Assembly (NCBI RefSeq): GCF_030264295.1
Contig: NZ_CP127173.1
Location: forward strand, 751,501-815,500
DNA from: Amycolatopsis nalaikhensis
Lineage (GTDB): Bacteria > Actinomycetota > Actinomycetes > Mycobacteriales > Pseudonocardiaceae
Reading direction: 5' to 3'
DNA length: 64,000 bases
Shown: positions 18,256 to 27,713 of the stretch, piece after piece
How positions within the stretch are numbered: the first letter of the stretch is position 1
Layout of the letters: each line of letters starts with the position of its first letter
The notes under the pieces: model-generated
Told to the model about the DNA's origin: nothing
Database searches by the model: none
What the model saw: only the letters and a program-made list of their open reading frames with translations
Position numbers and translations under genes: made by a program

Positions 18256-18803
18256 CCGCTCGGCCTGGGGAGTCAGTCACCACGACGACGGCAAGGTCGT
18301 GTGGGGCGTGCTCGGCTGCGCGAAGTCCGGCATCGCCTGTCCGGCGGCATCCTCCGGCAGCACCGGCGGGCCACCCTAGCGGCGTGCATTTCCCTCGATG
18401 CCGACGATCCTTGCGCACGCTTGCGGTCCGTTGGTCCATTGCAGACGTCCACCGTGGAGCTTGTTCTGCGGACCGATGTACGCGCCCCGGGCGTCCCTTT
18501 CCGACAACGAGGCCGACCGGCGGCCATCTGCCCCGTCCAGCCGCCCCACGCAGCGACAACTGGTGACTGTGTCCTCGTCATCGGCCACGACCGGTCAGCT
18601 CGGTGAGCAGACCACCGGGTGGGCTCACGCGCGGTCTGGGGGCGAGCGGAAGACGCCCGCAATCCCGGCCCGGTGGCAACCGAAGAGACCAATCCCGTTT
18701 CCTCTTCCGAGGACTAGACTGCCCGCAACGCCCCAGACCCCGGCGATCCTGCTTCCCGTTGCCGGCGGCGTCAGCCGGCAACCGAACCGGACGTGAGGAC
18801 ACG
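18256..18803. other. no supported gene
   Basis: About 550 bases of overlapping short frames on both strands with no recognisable family, RNA or repeat. Probably decayed DNA between the mobile region and the stress island. Confidence 0.4.
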
Positions 18804-19257
18804 ATGGTGGGGCGCGTGGTGCTGGCCGGTCTGCTCGGTCCCGCTTGCGTCTTGACCACGATCGGTGCGCCGGCCCTGCCGCAGGTCGGCTGGCTGCTGC
18901 TCGGCGGCAGCGCCGGGCTGCTCGCGGCTTTGCCCGCCCCTTGCTCGCGCGCGGCAACAGGGCGAGCGGGCCCGAGCCACTGGCGGGCCCGGCACCCGCG
19001 GCGGCGGAGCCGCCCGGATCCTTCGGTACCACCGTCCGTTCCGGTGGCCGAGATGGCGACCGACGAGCTGTGCCTGGCTTGGCGGCGCGGCTATCTCCTC
19101 CTGCTCCTCGCATCCGACCTGCCGGCTCGTCGTCGAGCGCCGGCAGGACTTCCTCGACGAAATCGAACGACGGGACCGCAGCGGGTTCCTCCGCTGGCTG
19201 GCCGGCGGCGCCCGGGCCGGCGGTGATCCCGCTCCGTACCTGACCACCCGGACCTGA
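18804..19257 (+). pseudogene. small actinobacterial membrane-anchored hypothetical, three frames
   Basis: Starts MVGRVVLAGLLGPACVLTTI with two hydrophobic stretches. It then switches frame near 18935 (LLARGNRASGPEPLAGPAP), near 19045 (VAEMATDELCLAWRRGYLLL) and near 19110 (VVERRQDFLDEIERRD, then GFLRWLAGGARAGGDPAPYL). The last motif resembles a C-terminus seen in small actinobacterial proteins encoded beside sigma factors. Three shifts in 450 bp argue for decay or poor local sequence. It ends 18 bp before the sigma factor gene, so the two probably formed one unit. Confidence 0.5.
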
Positions 19258-19275
19258 CCGACCGAAAGGCTCATC

Positions 19276-19833
19276 ATGGCGATGGTCGACGGCGCGCTTC
19301 TCGCTTCGGCGATGTCAGGGGATCGCGCCGCGACCGAGGCGCTGCTGGGCTGGTTGCGCCCGGGTGTGCTGCGGTACTGCCAGGCGCGCCTGGGAAACCG
19401 GTGCTACCGCGACAGCGACGCGGACGACTGCGCGCAGGAGGTGCTGCTCGGCGTGCTCGGTGCGCTGCCGGGTTATCGCTACGGTGCTGCCCAGTTCATG
19501 AGCTTCGTCTACGGCGTCGCGTCGCACAAGGTCGTCGACGCTCACCGCCGCCGGGAAAGCGATGCGAGCCGCCCGGTTTCGCAGTTCGCCCCGCTGACTT
19601 CCGACCGGCCGGGGCCGTTGCGCCAAGTCGAACGGCTCGAGCTGTGTCAGCGGGTCGGCTTCCTGCTGGCCCTGCTGGGGCCGGAACAGCGCGATGTCGT
19701 GGTGCTGCGGGTCATGCTCGGCCTGTCCGCCCGGGAGACAGCTGCCGCGCTCGGCGTCGCCAGTTCGGGCGCGGTCCGCGTGAGCCAGCACCGCGCCCTC
19801 ACCACGTTGCGCCGGCACCTTGCCGCACACTGA
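19276..19833 (+). CDS. RNA polymerase sigma-70 family factor (SigD/ShbA-like ECF)
   Basis: 185 residues. Sigma region 2 is seen in LRYCQARLGNRCYRDSDADD, CAQEVLLGVLGALPGYRY and FMSFVYGVASHKVVDAHRRR. Region 4 follows near residue 135 (LLGPEQRDVVVLRVMLGLSA, then RETAAALGVASSGAVRVSQH and RALTTLRRHL). Length and the SHKVVDAHRRR signature fit the SigD/ShbA type of actinobacteria, which in Streptomyces controls hrdB. An ATG two codons downstream (19282) is an alternative start. No anti-sigma gene is adjacent unless the STAS-HATPase genes across the convergent gap serve that role, which is speculative. Confidence 0.8.
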   Translation: MAMVDGALLASAMSGDRAATEALLGWLRPGVLRYCQARLGNRCYRDSDADDCAQEVLLGVLGALPGYRYGAAQFMSFVYGVASHKVVDAHRRRESDASRPVSQFAPLTSDRPGPLRQVERLELCQRVGFLLALLGPEQRDVVVLRVMLGLSARETAAALGVASSGAVRVSQHRALTTLRRHLAAH

Positions 19834-19912
19834 TCCGGTGACGCGTTCGCCGGGTATCGAGCAGGACGTGCAGGCCCGTCACGGGCACGCGATTCGGCGC
19901 CCGGCGCGAGGG

Positions 19913-20657
19913 TCAGCTGCCGCTTGCGGAGGCAAGCGTCGCCCACACCACCTTTCCACCCGACCAGCGCCGGCTGCTTCCCCACGCCGTCGCGGTTTGG
20001 GTGACGATCCGCAGGCCGACGCCCGGGTCGCGCAGGCCGGATCGCTCCAGGAGGATCGCCGAACCGTGGTGCTCGTCGGCGACGGCGATGGTGAACAGGC
20101 CCCGGCGCAGATCGAGGCGCACGTCAGGTGCGGACCTGGTGTGCTGGAGCGTGTTGTCGACGAGCTCGCCCACTACCAGGAGCCCGTCGTAGGCCAGCTC
20201 GGGCACGCCCCAATCCGTGATGCGGTCCCGGAGGAACGTGCGAGCGAGCTCCGGCGCGTCCTCGGTGCGGGGGAACTTCCGCTGGGCCCATCGGCGGGTG
20301 GGGATCTCCTGGCTGTTTTCGGCGGTCTCGACGTCGTCACAGACCGCGACAAGGCGGTCGGTGCCGTGGCCGTGTAAGGCGTGCAGATGCACCCGCTGAC
20401 GGGTGACCAGGGTGAACGGGATGCCGGGCCAGTGCCCGATCCGGCGGGCGACCAGGGGGAAGACGGTGGCGGGGGACAGTGCGTCGATGACCAGCCCGTC
20501 GACGTCGGCGATCAGCCCGGGCGGGCCATCGGCGGCCACCTTCAGCAGGCCGTCACGCAGAAACCGGTAACCGGAGAGGTCGAGCTTCCCCGGTGACGGT
20601 GACCAGGGTGCTGGCGAGCCGCGGAGCAGGCGCCAGGGTGATGCCGCCGGCGATCAC
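19913..20657 (-). CDS. STAS plus HATPase anti-sigma-type protein, frameshifted near the N-terminus
   Basis: The downstream frame (20539-19913) has half a STAS-like domain (GLIADVDGLVIDALSPATVF) and a complete HATPase_c domain of the RsbW type: ELAYDGLLVVGELVDNTLQH (N box), FTIAVADEHHG (D box), LRDPGVGLRIV and GGKVVWATL. The missing first 35 residues (VIAGGITLAPAPRLAS, TLVTVTG) lie one frame off upstream. A C4 run at 20588-20591 marks the shift, and dropping one base restores the reading into KLDLSGYRFLRDGLL. The paralogue just upstream (20694-21494) is intact. It probably regulates sigma-factor partners by binding or phosphorylating STAS proteins. Confidence 0.65.
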
Positions 20658-20693
20658 GGCACCGGTTCGGCGGCGCGCCCCCACCGCTTCCGA

Positions 20694-21494
20694 TTACCTG
20701 TCACGGTGGCGCCGCCGTACCGGCCCGGACGCTCGGGGATCGGGCACTTCGGCGATCGGGTGTCCCCGCCGATTCGACCGCAGGACGGCCCAGACGGCCT
20801 TGCCGCCGCCCCAAGACGGGCTGCATCCCCAGCGGTGCGCGGTCTGGTCGACCAGCCGGAGTCCGAGACCGTTCTCTCTGGGGCGCTCGCGCAGGACTGC
20901 CCGCCGCGGGTCGTCGTCGGCGACCGCGATGGTGAAGGTGTCCGGGCGCAGCTCGAGCCGCAGCCGGGGGTGCGATGTCGTGTGCAGGATCGCGTTCTCC
21001 ACCAGCTCGGTCGCGACCAGGAGAGCGTCGTCGACGTGCCGGCGCACGTTCCACTGCGCGCAGGTCCGGCCGACGAACGCCCGGGCGGTCGCGGAGGCGT
21101 GCGCCGATGCGGCCAGCAGCTGCACCGCCCGCCGGCGGGATGGGCGCCCGCGTGCCTGTTCGGCCGCGAGGACGCCGGCGTGGACCGGCACCTCCGCTCC
21201 GCCCGCCGCCAGCTGGGCCGCGTGCTCCGCGCGGCCGGTGACCACCGCGAACGGAAGCCCGGGCCAGTCGCCGATCCGCAGCGCGATGACGGTGAACACA
21301 CTCATGAGGCTGTCGTCGTCGACATCGAGACCGTGGATGTCGGCGATGACGCTCTCCGGCGCGCCCGTGGCCAGCTTGAGCACGTCGTCACGCAGCTCCC
21401 GATAGCCGGCCTCGGTGAAGGCGCCGGTCAAAGTCGCCACGGTCGACTCCGCCCGGTAACGCGGCACCAGGTGCAACCCGGTTTCACCAGTCAT
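20694..21494 (-). CDS. STAS plus HATPase anti-sigma-type protein
   Basis: 266 residues. An N-terminal STAS-like domain (STVATLTGAFTEAGYRELRD; SVIADIHGLDVDDDSLMSVF) is fused to an RsbW-like HATPase_c: VDDALLVATELVENAILHTT (N box), FTIAVADDDPR (D box), RENGLGLRLVDQTAHRWG and GGGKAVWAVL. Fusions like this in actinobacteria pair an anti-sigma kinase with its own antagonist-like domain. The start ATG overlaps the stop of the small gene before it (ATGA), so translation is coupled. It is the upstream member of a tandem pair. Confidence 0.75.
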   Translation of the reverse strand: MTGETGLHLVPRYRAESTVATLTGAFTEAGYRELRDDVLKLATGAPESVIADIHGLDVDDDSLMSVFTVIALRIGDWPGLPFAVVTGRAEHAAQLAAGGAEVPVHAGVLAAEQARGRPSRRRAVQLLAASAHASATARAFVGRTCAQWNVRRHVDDALLVATELVENAILHTTSHPRLRLELRPDTFTIAVADDDPRRAVLRERPRENGLGLRLVDQTAHRWGCSPSWGGGKAVWAVLRSNRRGHPIAEVPDPRASGPVRRRHRDR

Positions 21495-21676
21495 GTACTC
21501 GCCTTGCTCCCGCTACGCCGCCCGCGGTCATCGGCCCGGGACCGATGGTCTCCCGACACGCCGTCGGCGGCTTCCAGACCGAGCGCGGCGAGCAGCGAAG
21601 CGCAATCTTCGGCGTCGCTTGCGGCTGAGGCGACCAGCCGGGCACCGCGATACCGCTGTTCGGGGGTGAGCGCCAT
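21491..21676 (-). CDS. small hypothetical protein upstream of STAS-HATPase
   Basis: 61 residues from ATG at 21676 (MALTPEQRYRGARLVASAAS, then DAEDCASLLAALGL). The 96-residue frame from 21781 is less likely because its first part is Arg/His-rich. Its TGA overlaps the ATG of the STAS-HATPase gene. One predicted amphipathic helix, no known domain. It may be an accessory of the anti-sigma protein. Confidence 0.5.
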   Translation of the reverse strand: MALTPEQRYRGARLVASAASDAEDCASLLAALGLEAADGVSGDHRSRADDRGRRSGSKAST

Positions 21677-21793
21677 GGCGCCGGTCTCTTCGGGTGGTAT
21701 CGCGCCGCGCCTCATCGGTCTGGCAACAGATACTGAGGCGCCGGTACCCCTGGATTCGTGGTGGTCATCAGTCGCCACCACGAACGGGTGCGT

Positions 21794-21940
21794 TCACCGG
21801 ATCTTCTCGGGGATCTCTTCGAGTGTCCGCAGCAGGCGGATCGCCAGCGTGCGGGCTTCTTCGGCGGACAGCGGCGAATTCTCCTTCACCGTGTTCTCGA
21901 CGAGGTTCACTCGCTGCTCGTAACGGGTCACGAAGTCCAT
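21794..21940 (-). CDS. small DUF-type protein (MDFVTRYEQRV family)
   Basis: 48 residues from ATG at 21940 with GAAGAAGG 6-7 bases upstream: MDFVTRYEQRVNLVENTVKE, then NSPLSAEEARTLAIRLLRTL and EEIPEKIR. A paralogue with the same pattern (VYDLRVKLVQDTL... HIPEKVR) lies at 51541-51696 behind a DUF5994 gene. Two short helices ending in IPEK(I/V)R are conserved. Function unknown; the repeated occurrence in both stress modules supports a real gene. Confidence 0.6.
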   Translation of the reverse strand: MDFVTRYEQRVNLVENTVKENSPLSAEEARTLAIRLLRTLEEIPEKIR

Positions 21941-22031
21941 GTCTGACCTTCTTCTCTCTCGATGACATCCGCTGGTGGGGATGTCCGGCTCCATCGGATC
22001 GGGGAAAGCACTTCGTCCCGAAGGACCGATG

Positions 22032-22244
22032 TCACCGCCGGGCGCGGCCGGACGGGTCGTACGCCCGCTTGCCGGGCGCGGCGGACCGGTGCTGCGGAAA
22101 GCGTTCGGTCTCGTCTCCGGAAGCGGGGGCCGGGGTGTACACCGGCTGGCGGAACAAGCTCCCGTACCGGCTGTCCTGGGGTGTGGTGAGTGTTCCGGGG
22201 CGGGGTTGTTCCGCGATGGGATGGCTGAACAACGAGCTGTCCAT
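22032..22244 (-). CDS. possible small Pro-rich protein
   Basis: 70 residues, MDSSLFSHPIAEQPRPGTLT then TPQDSRYGSLFRQPVYTP. Disordered and proline-rich. No ribosome binding site at normal spacing is seen (AAAGGA is about 22 bases upstream), and no family is recognised. It lies where the lost DUF5994 body would have been. Confidence 0.3.
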   Translation of the reverse strand: MDSSLFSHPIAEQPRPGTLTTPQDSRYGSLFRQPVYTPAPASGDETERFPQHRSAAPGKRAYDPSGRARR

Positions 22245-22329
22245 GGTGGGGGTACTGATCAGGAAATCCTTTCGGGTACGCCGCCGGAGGGCGGCGTCGG
22301 GAGTATGAGCGGCGGGGCCGGGCCGCGGG

Positions 22330-22410
22330 CAGGGCGCCAAGCGACGTGCCCGGGCGCGGGCTTCAGCGCGGGGGCGGTTCGGCGAGGGTGGTTTTCGGGT
22401 CCGACGGCAT
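22330..22410 (-). pseudogene. DUF5994 N-terminal relic behind the third leader copy
   Basis: From ATG at 22410, MPSDPKTTLAEPPPR ends at a TGA. One frame over, the sequence reads RLKPAPGHVAW, matching the DUF5994 start LRLKPKAPTTGHVDGAWW of the intact genes. The rest of the gene is absent. Its upstream leader is still well preserved. Confidence 0.6.
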
Positions 22411-22514
22411 GTCGGTGCTCCCGTCCCCGGCTGCTGGCAGCGCCGGACTGGGGCCGAGGACGGCGCAGGTTCGACCACTTGCGCACGAAATGCTCTCGGT
22501 CGACACCCAGCGTA
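22411..22514 (-). promoter_or_regulatory. candidate structured 5' leader of DUF5994, copy 3
   Basis: On the minus strand: a -10-like TACGCT (22514-22509), then CCGAGAGCATTTCG, a 7-bp helix around loop TGGTCGAA, CCTCGG, a CCGGC/GCCGG hairpin and GGGGACGGGAGCACCGAC directly before ATG. The blocks occur in the same order and nearly the same spacing as in copies 1 (29175) and 2 (50796). See the finding on the leader for the covarying pairs. Confidence 0.7.
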
Positions 22515-22566
22515 CACGACGGCCGCGCTGGGTGTGTTAAGACTGGCTTCTAGCAAAGGGGCCCTC

Positions 22567-23742
22567 GTGGACCAGCTCAGTCTCGGCGTCGTCGCGCGTT
22601 CCCGCAAGGAGAACGAACGGCGGCTACCGATCCACCCGCACCACCTCGACCGGATCGACGCGGATCTCCGGGAAACCATCTACCTCGAACACGGCTACGG
22701 CGAACCTTTCGGGGTGCCCGACGAACACCTGGCGCGCGCGGTCGCGGGGCTGCGCACGCGCGAGCAGCTCATCGCCGAGTCCGACGTGGTCCTGCTGGCC
22801 AAACCGCTGCGGGAAGACGTCGCCGAACTCCGGGAAGGCCAGGTGCTGTGGGGCTGGCCGCACTGCGTACAGGACGCCGAACTGACCCAGCTGGCCATCG
22901 ACCGGCGGCTGACCGTGATCGCCTTCGAAGCCATGAACCACTGGCGGCGCGACGGCTCGTTCGGGCTGCACGTCTTCCACAAGAACAACGAACTGGCCGG
23001 CTACTGCTCGGTCCTGCACGCCCTGCAGCTGATCGGCTCGACCGGCGACTACGGCCGCCGCTTGCGGGCGGTGGTGATCGGCTTCGGCGCGACCGCGCGC
23101 GGCGCGGTAACCGCGCTGAACGCCCACGGAGTCCACGACGTCGAAGTCCTCACCGCCCGCGGCCTCAGCGCGGTCGGCTCGCCGATCCATTCCGCGACGA
23201 TGGTCCACTTCGACCACGACAAGAACCACCCGGGCGACCCTCGCCGCAGCCACGCCCACACCGCCCGCGGCCGGGTGCCGCTGGCTGGGTTCCTCGCCGA
23301 GCACGACATCGTCGTCAACTGCGTGCTCCAGGACACCGACGCGCCGCTGACCTTCCTCATCGAGGACGACCTCGCGGCGTTCACCCCCGGCAGCCTCGTC
23401 GTCGACGTCTCCTGTGACGAAGGCATGGGCTTCAGCTGGGCGCGGCCCACCACGTTCACCCGGCCGACCTTCCCGGTCGGCCACGGCGTCACCTACTACG
23501 CCGTCGACCACAGTCCCTCCTACCTGTGGAACTCGGCGACCTGGGAAATCAGCGAAGCGCTGCTGCCGCACCTGCGGACAGTCCTTTCCGGACAATCCAC
23601 TTGGAACGAAACCGGAACGGTGGGACGGGCCGTCGAGATCCGGGACGGCACGATCCGCAACCCCGCGATCCTTTCTTTCCAGCAGCGCGCCACGGAATAC
23701 CCGCATGTGCTGCGGCTCAAGGCACCGGAACCGTCCACCTGA
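22567..23742 (+). CDS. alanine dehydrogenase/N5-(carboxyethyl)ornithine synthase-like dehydrogenase
   Basis: 391 residues from a GTG with AAGGGG five bases upstream; the longer frame from 22534 lacks such a site. The N-terminal AlaDh/PNT domain is seen in SLGVVARSRKENERRLPIHP and LRTREQLIAESDVVLLAKPL. The Rossmann core follows near 175 (LRAVVIGFGATARGAVTALN). The ending LVVDVSCDEGMGFSWARPTT, then TYYAVDHSPSYLWNSATWEI, is typical of proteins annotated as N5-(carboxyethyl)ornithine synthase. It would join an amino acid and a keto acid reductively with NADPH; the substrate is not provable here. It converges on the histidine kinase gene with a 26-bp overlap. Confidence 0.75.
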   Translation: MDQLSLGVVARSRKENERRLPIHPHHLDRIDADLRETIYLEHGYGEPFGVPDEHLARAVAGLRTREQLIAESDVVLLAKPLREDVAELREGQVLWGWPHCVQDAELTQLAIDRRLTVIAFEAMNHWRRDGSFGLHVFHKNNELAGYCSVLHALQLIGSTGDYGRRLRAVVIGFGATARGAVTALNAHGVHDVEVLTARGLSAVGSPIHSATMVHFDHDKNHPGDPRRSHAHTARGRVPLAGFLAEHDIVVNCVLQDTDAPLTFLIEDDLAAFTPGSLVVDVSCDEGMGFSWARPTTFTRPTFPVGHGVTYYAVDHSPSYLWNSATWEISEALLPHLRTVLSGQSTWNETGTVGRAVEIRDGTIRNPAILSFQQRATEYPHVLRLKAPEPST

Positions 23743-25193
23743 GACAAGTGCCGCCGCCGGCCGGGCGTTCGAGCCGCAACGACCCGCCCGCCTCCGCGGC
23801 CCGCTGCTCGAGGTTGCGCAGCCCGCTGCGCGCCACGTCTTCCGGCATCCCGATCCCGGTGTCGGTGACTTCGACGACCAGGTCTTCGTCCAGGGACACG
23901 ATGACCGCCAGCTCCGCCGCACGCGCGTGCCGCAGGACGTTGCTGACCGCTTCGCGCACCACCGCCTCGGCGTGTTCGGCCAGCCCGGCGGGCACCCGGT
24001 CGAACGCCCCCGACAGCCGCACCGTCGTGCGGACCGAAGAGTCGGCGCAGGCGTCGGTGATCGTGTTCTGCAGGCGCGCCCGCAGGCCCTGGCCGGCTCC
24101 CGGCCGGACGTGCAGGGCGAAGATCGTGCTGCGGATCTCTTCGATGACATCCTGGAGCTGGTCGATGTGCTGGGTGAGCCGGGCGGTGACCGCGGGCGAA
24201 TCCGTCCGGCGGCGGGTGCCCTCGATGCCCATGCCGACCGCGAACAGCCGCTGGATGACGTGGTCGTGCAGGTCGCGGGCGATCCGGTCGCGGTCCACCA
24301 GGACGTCGAGCTCGCGGCGGGCGGCCTGGCTTTCGGCGTCCCGCAGCGCCAGCGCGGCCTGGTCGGCGAAGGCGGACACGAGCTGGAGCCCGTGCTCGTC
24401 GAAACCCGGTGCGCCGGACGCGCGGATCGCCAGGAGCACGCCCGCGGTGGACTCGCCGGAGCGCAACCGCACCGCCAGGGCCGGCCCGAGGTCCGCGCCC
24501 AGGTCGTACGCCAGGTTCGGGACGTTGCGCGGGACGTGGTCGCGCAGGACCGCGCCCGAGGTCGACCCGTCGAGCGGGATCCGGCGGCCGGTCAGCGCCT
24601 CGGCGTCGGGGCCGGCGCACACCGTGACGACCAGTGACCCACCGGGCGGCACGGGCAGTGCGATGAGCGCGTCCTCGGCGCCGGTGAGTTCGGCGGCCCG
24701 GCTCGCGACCAGGCGCAGCACCGTGTTGACATCGGTGCCGCCCAGGAGTTCGGCGGAGATTTCCCCGGTGGCTTCCAGCCACCGCTGCCTGCCCCGGCTC
24801 TGCTCGTAGAGCCGCGCGTTGTCGACGGCGATCCCGGCCGCCGCCGCCAGCGCGACGATCGCCCGTTCGTCGTCGGCGGTGAAGGCCTGCTCGCGGCCGA
24901 GGCGCAGCCGGCCGAGGACCGCGCCCCGGACCACGAGCGGGACGTCGAGGACTGCCGGCATCGGCGGGAGGCGGCGCGGGGTGGCGTCGTCGACGCCGGT
25001 GGCGGCGAACCCGGTGGTCCGGCCGTCCCCGTCGAGCAGGGTCAGCGCGCCGCAGCGGGCGCCGACCAGGTCGGTTGCGGCGATGACGATCCGGCGCAGC
25101 GTGGTCTCGAGCTTCCAGACCGGCGGAGAAGGCGAGCACGGCCGCCGGCAGCGCATCCATCCGGTCCCGGCCCGACGTCGTTTCCCCGGGCAT
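23717..25193 (-). CDS. DosS/DevS-like GAF sensor histidine kinase, frameshifted near the N-terminus
   Basis: Two GAF domains (LETTLRRIVIAATDLVGARC, GALTLLDGDG; then VNTVLRLVASRAAELTGAED), a HisKA_3 box with the phospho-His in RDRIARDLHDHVIQRLFAVG, and a HATPase_c (EAVVREAVSNVLRHARA; EVTDTGIGMPED; GGSLRLERPAGGGTCLRW). The layout and HDHVIQRLFAVG match DosS/DevS of mycobacteria. A natural start MPGETTSGRDRMDALPAAVL at 25193 lies in another frame and joins at about 25108 (SAGLE to LETTLRR) with a one-base change. The 25201 GTG frame is therefore artefactual at its N-terminus. The cognate regulator is at 26229. Heme binding by the first GAF domain cannot be judged. Confidence 0.75.
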
Positions 25194-25282
25194 GCCACCA
25201 CAGTGGCACGACGGTGCGGCCCGTGGCGGGTTCAGGGGGAACCGAACCACGTTCGCAACCGGCGACCTTCGCCCGGCCACGG

Positions 25283-25296
25283 GTGCCGTTCGGCCC
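25283..25296 (+). promoter_or_regulatory. DosR-like box upstream of the Acg gene
   Basis: GTGCCGTTCGGCCC, 70-83 bp before the ATG at 25366. It fits the DosR pattern GGGACNNNNGNCCC with two mismatches and matches the form and spacing of the boxes at 30721 and 39754. Confidence 0.45.
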
Positions 25297-25365
25297 TTGG
25301 CCCGCGCCGGTGCCCGGGCGGACGGTGGCGGGACAGCCAGGAAACCCAGCAGCTCGGAGCCGTCC

Positions 25366-26232
25366 ATGAAGACCGGTGTCATGCCCGTCGGGCACCTCAG
25401 TGCGAGCCAGATGCGATCCGTGCTCCTCGCGGCCACCGCTCCGCCGCCGCTGCGCCGCGGGCGGCCGTGGCGCTTCCAGTGCACGCCGGACGCCGTCGAG
25501 CTGTACGCGGATTCGCTCTCCACCGGTACTGACAGCGACCAGCGGGAACGCATGCTGGACTGCGGGGCCGCCCTGCTGAACCTCCGGCTGGCGATCAAGG
25601 CGCAGAGCAGCCACGCCGATACGCGCCTGTTCCCTACCGCGGACCGGCCCGACCTGCTCGCCGTCGTGCGGCCGAACGGCTACGAGACGATCGCCCCGGA
25701 AGACCGGGAACTCGTGGCGGCCATCGCCGGACGGCAGAGCAACCGGCGCCCGTTCACCGCCGCCGTCGTCCCCGACGCGGTGCAGCGGGAGCTCCGGCGG
25801 GCGGCCGAAGTGGAACGCGCCTGGCTGGCCACCATCACCGACGACCAGGTGCCCCAGCTGCGCGACATCATGCACCGCACCGAAGTCCCGCCGGCGACGC
25901 CCGGCCCCGGTGGCGGAAGCGACCTCGAGGTCGAGCCCGGCCGGCTGGTCGTGGTGATCGGCTCGCTGCACGACACCGCTCTCGGCCGGCTCCAGGCCGG
26001 TCAGGCCCTGCAGCGGGTTCTGCTCACGGCCGCCGCCGCAGGGCTTTCGGCGGCGCTCTCCTCGCAGGCGATGGCCGTACCGGCGGCCCGGCGCGAACTG
26101 CGGCAGCTGCTCGGGGGCGGGCTCTGGCCGCAGATCATGCTGCGTCTCGGCCACGGCACCGCCGTTGCGTCCTCCACGCAGGCACAGCTCGAAGACGTCG
26201 TGATCAGCGACGAGCACCCGTTCGGCCGTTAA
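25366..26232 (+). CDS. Acg-family FMN-binding oxidoreductase (nitroreductase-like)
   Basis: 288 residues from ATG at 25366 (GGAG about 7 bases upstream); ATG at 25381 is an alternative. The pattern of the Acg (Rv2032) family is present: [52 protein letters not shown] and [20 protein letters not shown]. Acg is a hypoxia-induced flavin-binding protein of the DosR regulon thought to sequester FMN. It is shorter than the usual 320-330 residues, with part of the middle missing around residue 195 ([15 protein letters not shown]). It converges on the DosR-like gene with stops sharing a TTAA. Confidence 0.8.
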   Translation: MKTGVMPVGHLSASQMRSVLLAATAPPPLRRGRPWRFQCTPDAVELYADSLSTGTDSDQRERMLDCGAALLNLRLAIKAQSSHADTRLFPTADRPDLLAVVRPNGYETIAPEDRELVAAIAGRQSNRRPFTAAVVPDAVQRELRRAAEVERAWLATITDDQVPQLRDIMHRTEVPPATPGPGGGSDLEVEPGRLVVVIGSLHDTALGRLQAGQALQRVLLTAAAAGLSAALSSQAMAVPAARRELRQLLGGGLWPQIMLRLGHGTAVASSTQAQLEDVVISDEHPFGR

Positions 26233-26912
26233 CCGCCCGGACGCCGTTGCGCGCCGTGGATCCCGGTGACCAGCACCGCCGCCTGGGACCGGCGCTCCAG
26301 CCCGAGTTTCGCCAGCAGGCGGGACACGTAGTTCTTGACGGTCTTCTCGGCCAGAAACATCCGCTCGGCGATCTGCCGGTTCGTCAGGCTCTCCCCCAGC
26401 AGGTCCAGCAGCACCAGCTCCTGCTCGCTCAACCCCGCCAGCGGACCCGGTTCCCCGGTCTTCGCGCGCAGCTCGGCCACCAGCGCGGTGACCGCCCGGC
26501 CGTCCAGCAGGGTCTCACCCGACCCCACCCGGCGAATGGCGTCGACCAGCTGCAGCCCCTTCACGTCCTTGATCACATACCCCTCGGCGCCGGCCAGGAC
26601 CGCATCGACCATCGAATCCGCGTCGGTGAAGGAGGTCAGCATCAGGCACCGCAGGCCGGGCAGTAGCGCACGCAGGTCGCGGCACAATTGCACGCCGTTG
26701 CCGTCGGGGAGCCGGACGTCCAGCACTGCCACGTCGGGACGCAGCGCGGGCACCCTGGCCAGGGATTCGGCCACCGACGACGCCTGCCCGACGACGCTCA
26801 GGCCGGGTTCGTCGCCGACGAGTTCGGCGACGCCGCGCCGGACGAGTTCGTGGTCGTCGACCAGGAAGACCGTGATGACGGGCAGAGCGTGCTGCGGGCT
26901 GTCATCCACCAC
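26229..26912 (-). CDS. DosR/DevR-like NarL-type response regulator
   Basis: 227 residues. The receiver domain has [20 protein letters not shown] (acidic pocket), the phospho-Asp in [24 protein letters not shown] and GYVIKD. The C-terminal LuxR-type HTH is [20 protein letters not shown] then [20 protein letters not shown] and [14 protein letters not shown]. [17 protein letters not shown] is the DosR recognition helix type. Together with the DosS-like kinase at 23717 it forms a dormancy or hypoxia two-component system, though the genes are separated by the Acg gene. It is expected to bind the GTGACCANCGGCCC-type boxes noted here. Confidence 0.85.
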   Translation of the reverse strand: MVDDSPQHALPVITVFLVDDHELVRRGVAELVGDEPGLSVVGQASSVAESLARVPALRPDVAVLDVRLPDGNGVQLCRDLRALLPGLRCLMLTSFTDADSMVDAVLAGAEGYVIKDVKGLQLVDAIRRVGSGETLLDGRAVTALVAELRAKTGEPGPLAGLSEQELVLLDLLGESLTNRQIAERMFLAEKTVKNYVSRLLAKLGLERRSQAAVLVTGIHGAQRRPGG

Positions 26913-27000
26913 CCCAGGCTACGCCCGTCGCGCCGAACGGCCTCCGAACCGAGGTCCCGCGACTCTAGACCGCGTGGCGCGGGCGGACCACGGTGGAGGA

Positions 27001-27675
27001 ATGACACAGATCCAGCACCGGCCCGATCACCACCTGAAGACGGCCGTCACCGACGAACTCGCCTGGACTCCCAGTGTCAACGCCGAAGCAATCGCCGTGA
27101 GCGTCGATGGCGGTGCCGCGACGCTGGCCGGGCACGTCGGCACCTATCCCGAGAAGGAAGCGGCCCTGCGCGCCGCGACCCGGGTGCACGGCGTGACCAC
27201 GACCGTGGACCGGATCCTCGTCCGGCACGGCCACGCGATTCCGGCCGACGTGGACCTCGCCCGCGAAGCCATGGCCGTGTTCGACCGCCGCACGGTGCTC
27301 GTGCCGAAGAATTCGGTGCAGGTCGACGTGCGCGACCAGGTGATCACCCTGCGCGGGTCAGTGGACTGGAACCACGAGCGCGAAGCCGCCCGCCGGGCCG
27401 TGGCCGCGCTCCCCGGGGTCAGCGGCGTGCGGAACCTGATCACGCTGCGGCCCGCGCCGGGAGCCACCGCGGCCGAGACCAAAGCACGGATCCTCGCGGC
27501 GCTGGCCCGGCACGCGCCCGGGTCCGCCCAGGACGTCGAGGTCGCCGTCGACGACGGCCAGATCACCCTGACCGGCGCCGTCCCCACCCCGGCCGAACGC
27601 CGGTCGGCCGAGCAGACCGCGTGGTTCGCCCCCGGCGTGACCGCGGTCGACAACCAGGTGCAGCTCACCGGCTGA
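27001..27675 (+). CDS. triple BON-domain protein
   Basis: 224 residues, ATG at 27001 right after GTGGAGGA. Three BON domains are readable: [20 protein letters not shown] with [40 protein letters not shown]; and [20 protein letters not shown]. Each contains the conserved central Gly of the family. BON proteins such as OsmY bind membranes or phospholipids and are stress-induced. There is no signal peptide, so a cytoplasmic location is expected. The SPFH gene follows after 38 bp in the same direction. Confidence 0.85.
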   Translation: MTQIQHRPDHHLKTAVTDELAWTPSVNAEAIAVSVDGGAATLAGHVGTYPEKEAALRAATRVHGVTTTVDRILVRHGHAIPADVDLAREAMAVFDRRTVLVPKNSVQVDVRDQVITLRGSVDWNHEREAARRAVAALPGVSGVRNLITLRPAPGATAAETKARILAALARHAPGSAQDVEVAVDDGQITLTGAVPTPAERRSAEQTAWFAPGVTAVDNQVQLTG

Positions 27676-27713
27676 GCCTCCGCCCCGGCACGAGCCGCGA
27701 CCTCTGGAGCACC

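Noticed and set aside
21536..21552. GGGACCGATGGTCTCC as a DosR box
   Set aside because: It lies inside the coding region of the small gene at 21491-21676, and its second half fits the pattern poorly.
23520..25598. A 692-residue minus-strand frame over the histidine kinase
   Set aside because: Only its short stretch around 25108-25193 is real coding (the kinase N-terminus); the rest is Arg/Pro-rich shadow.
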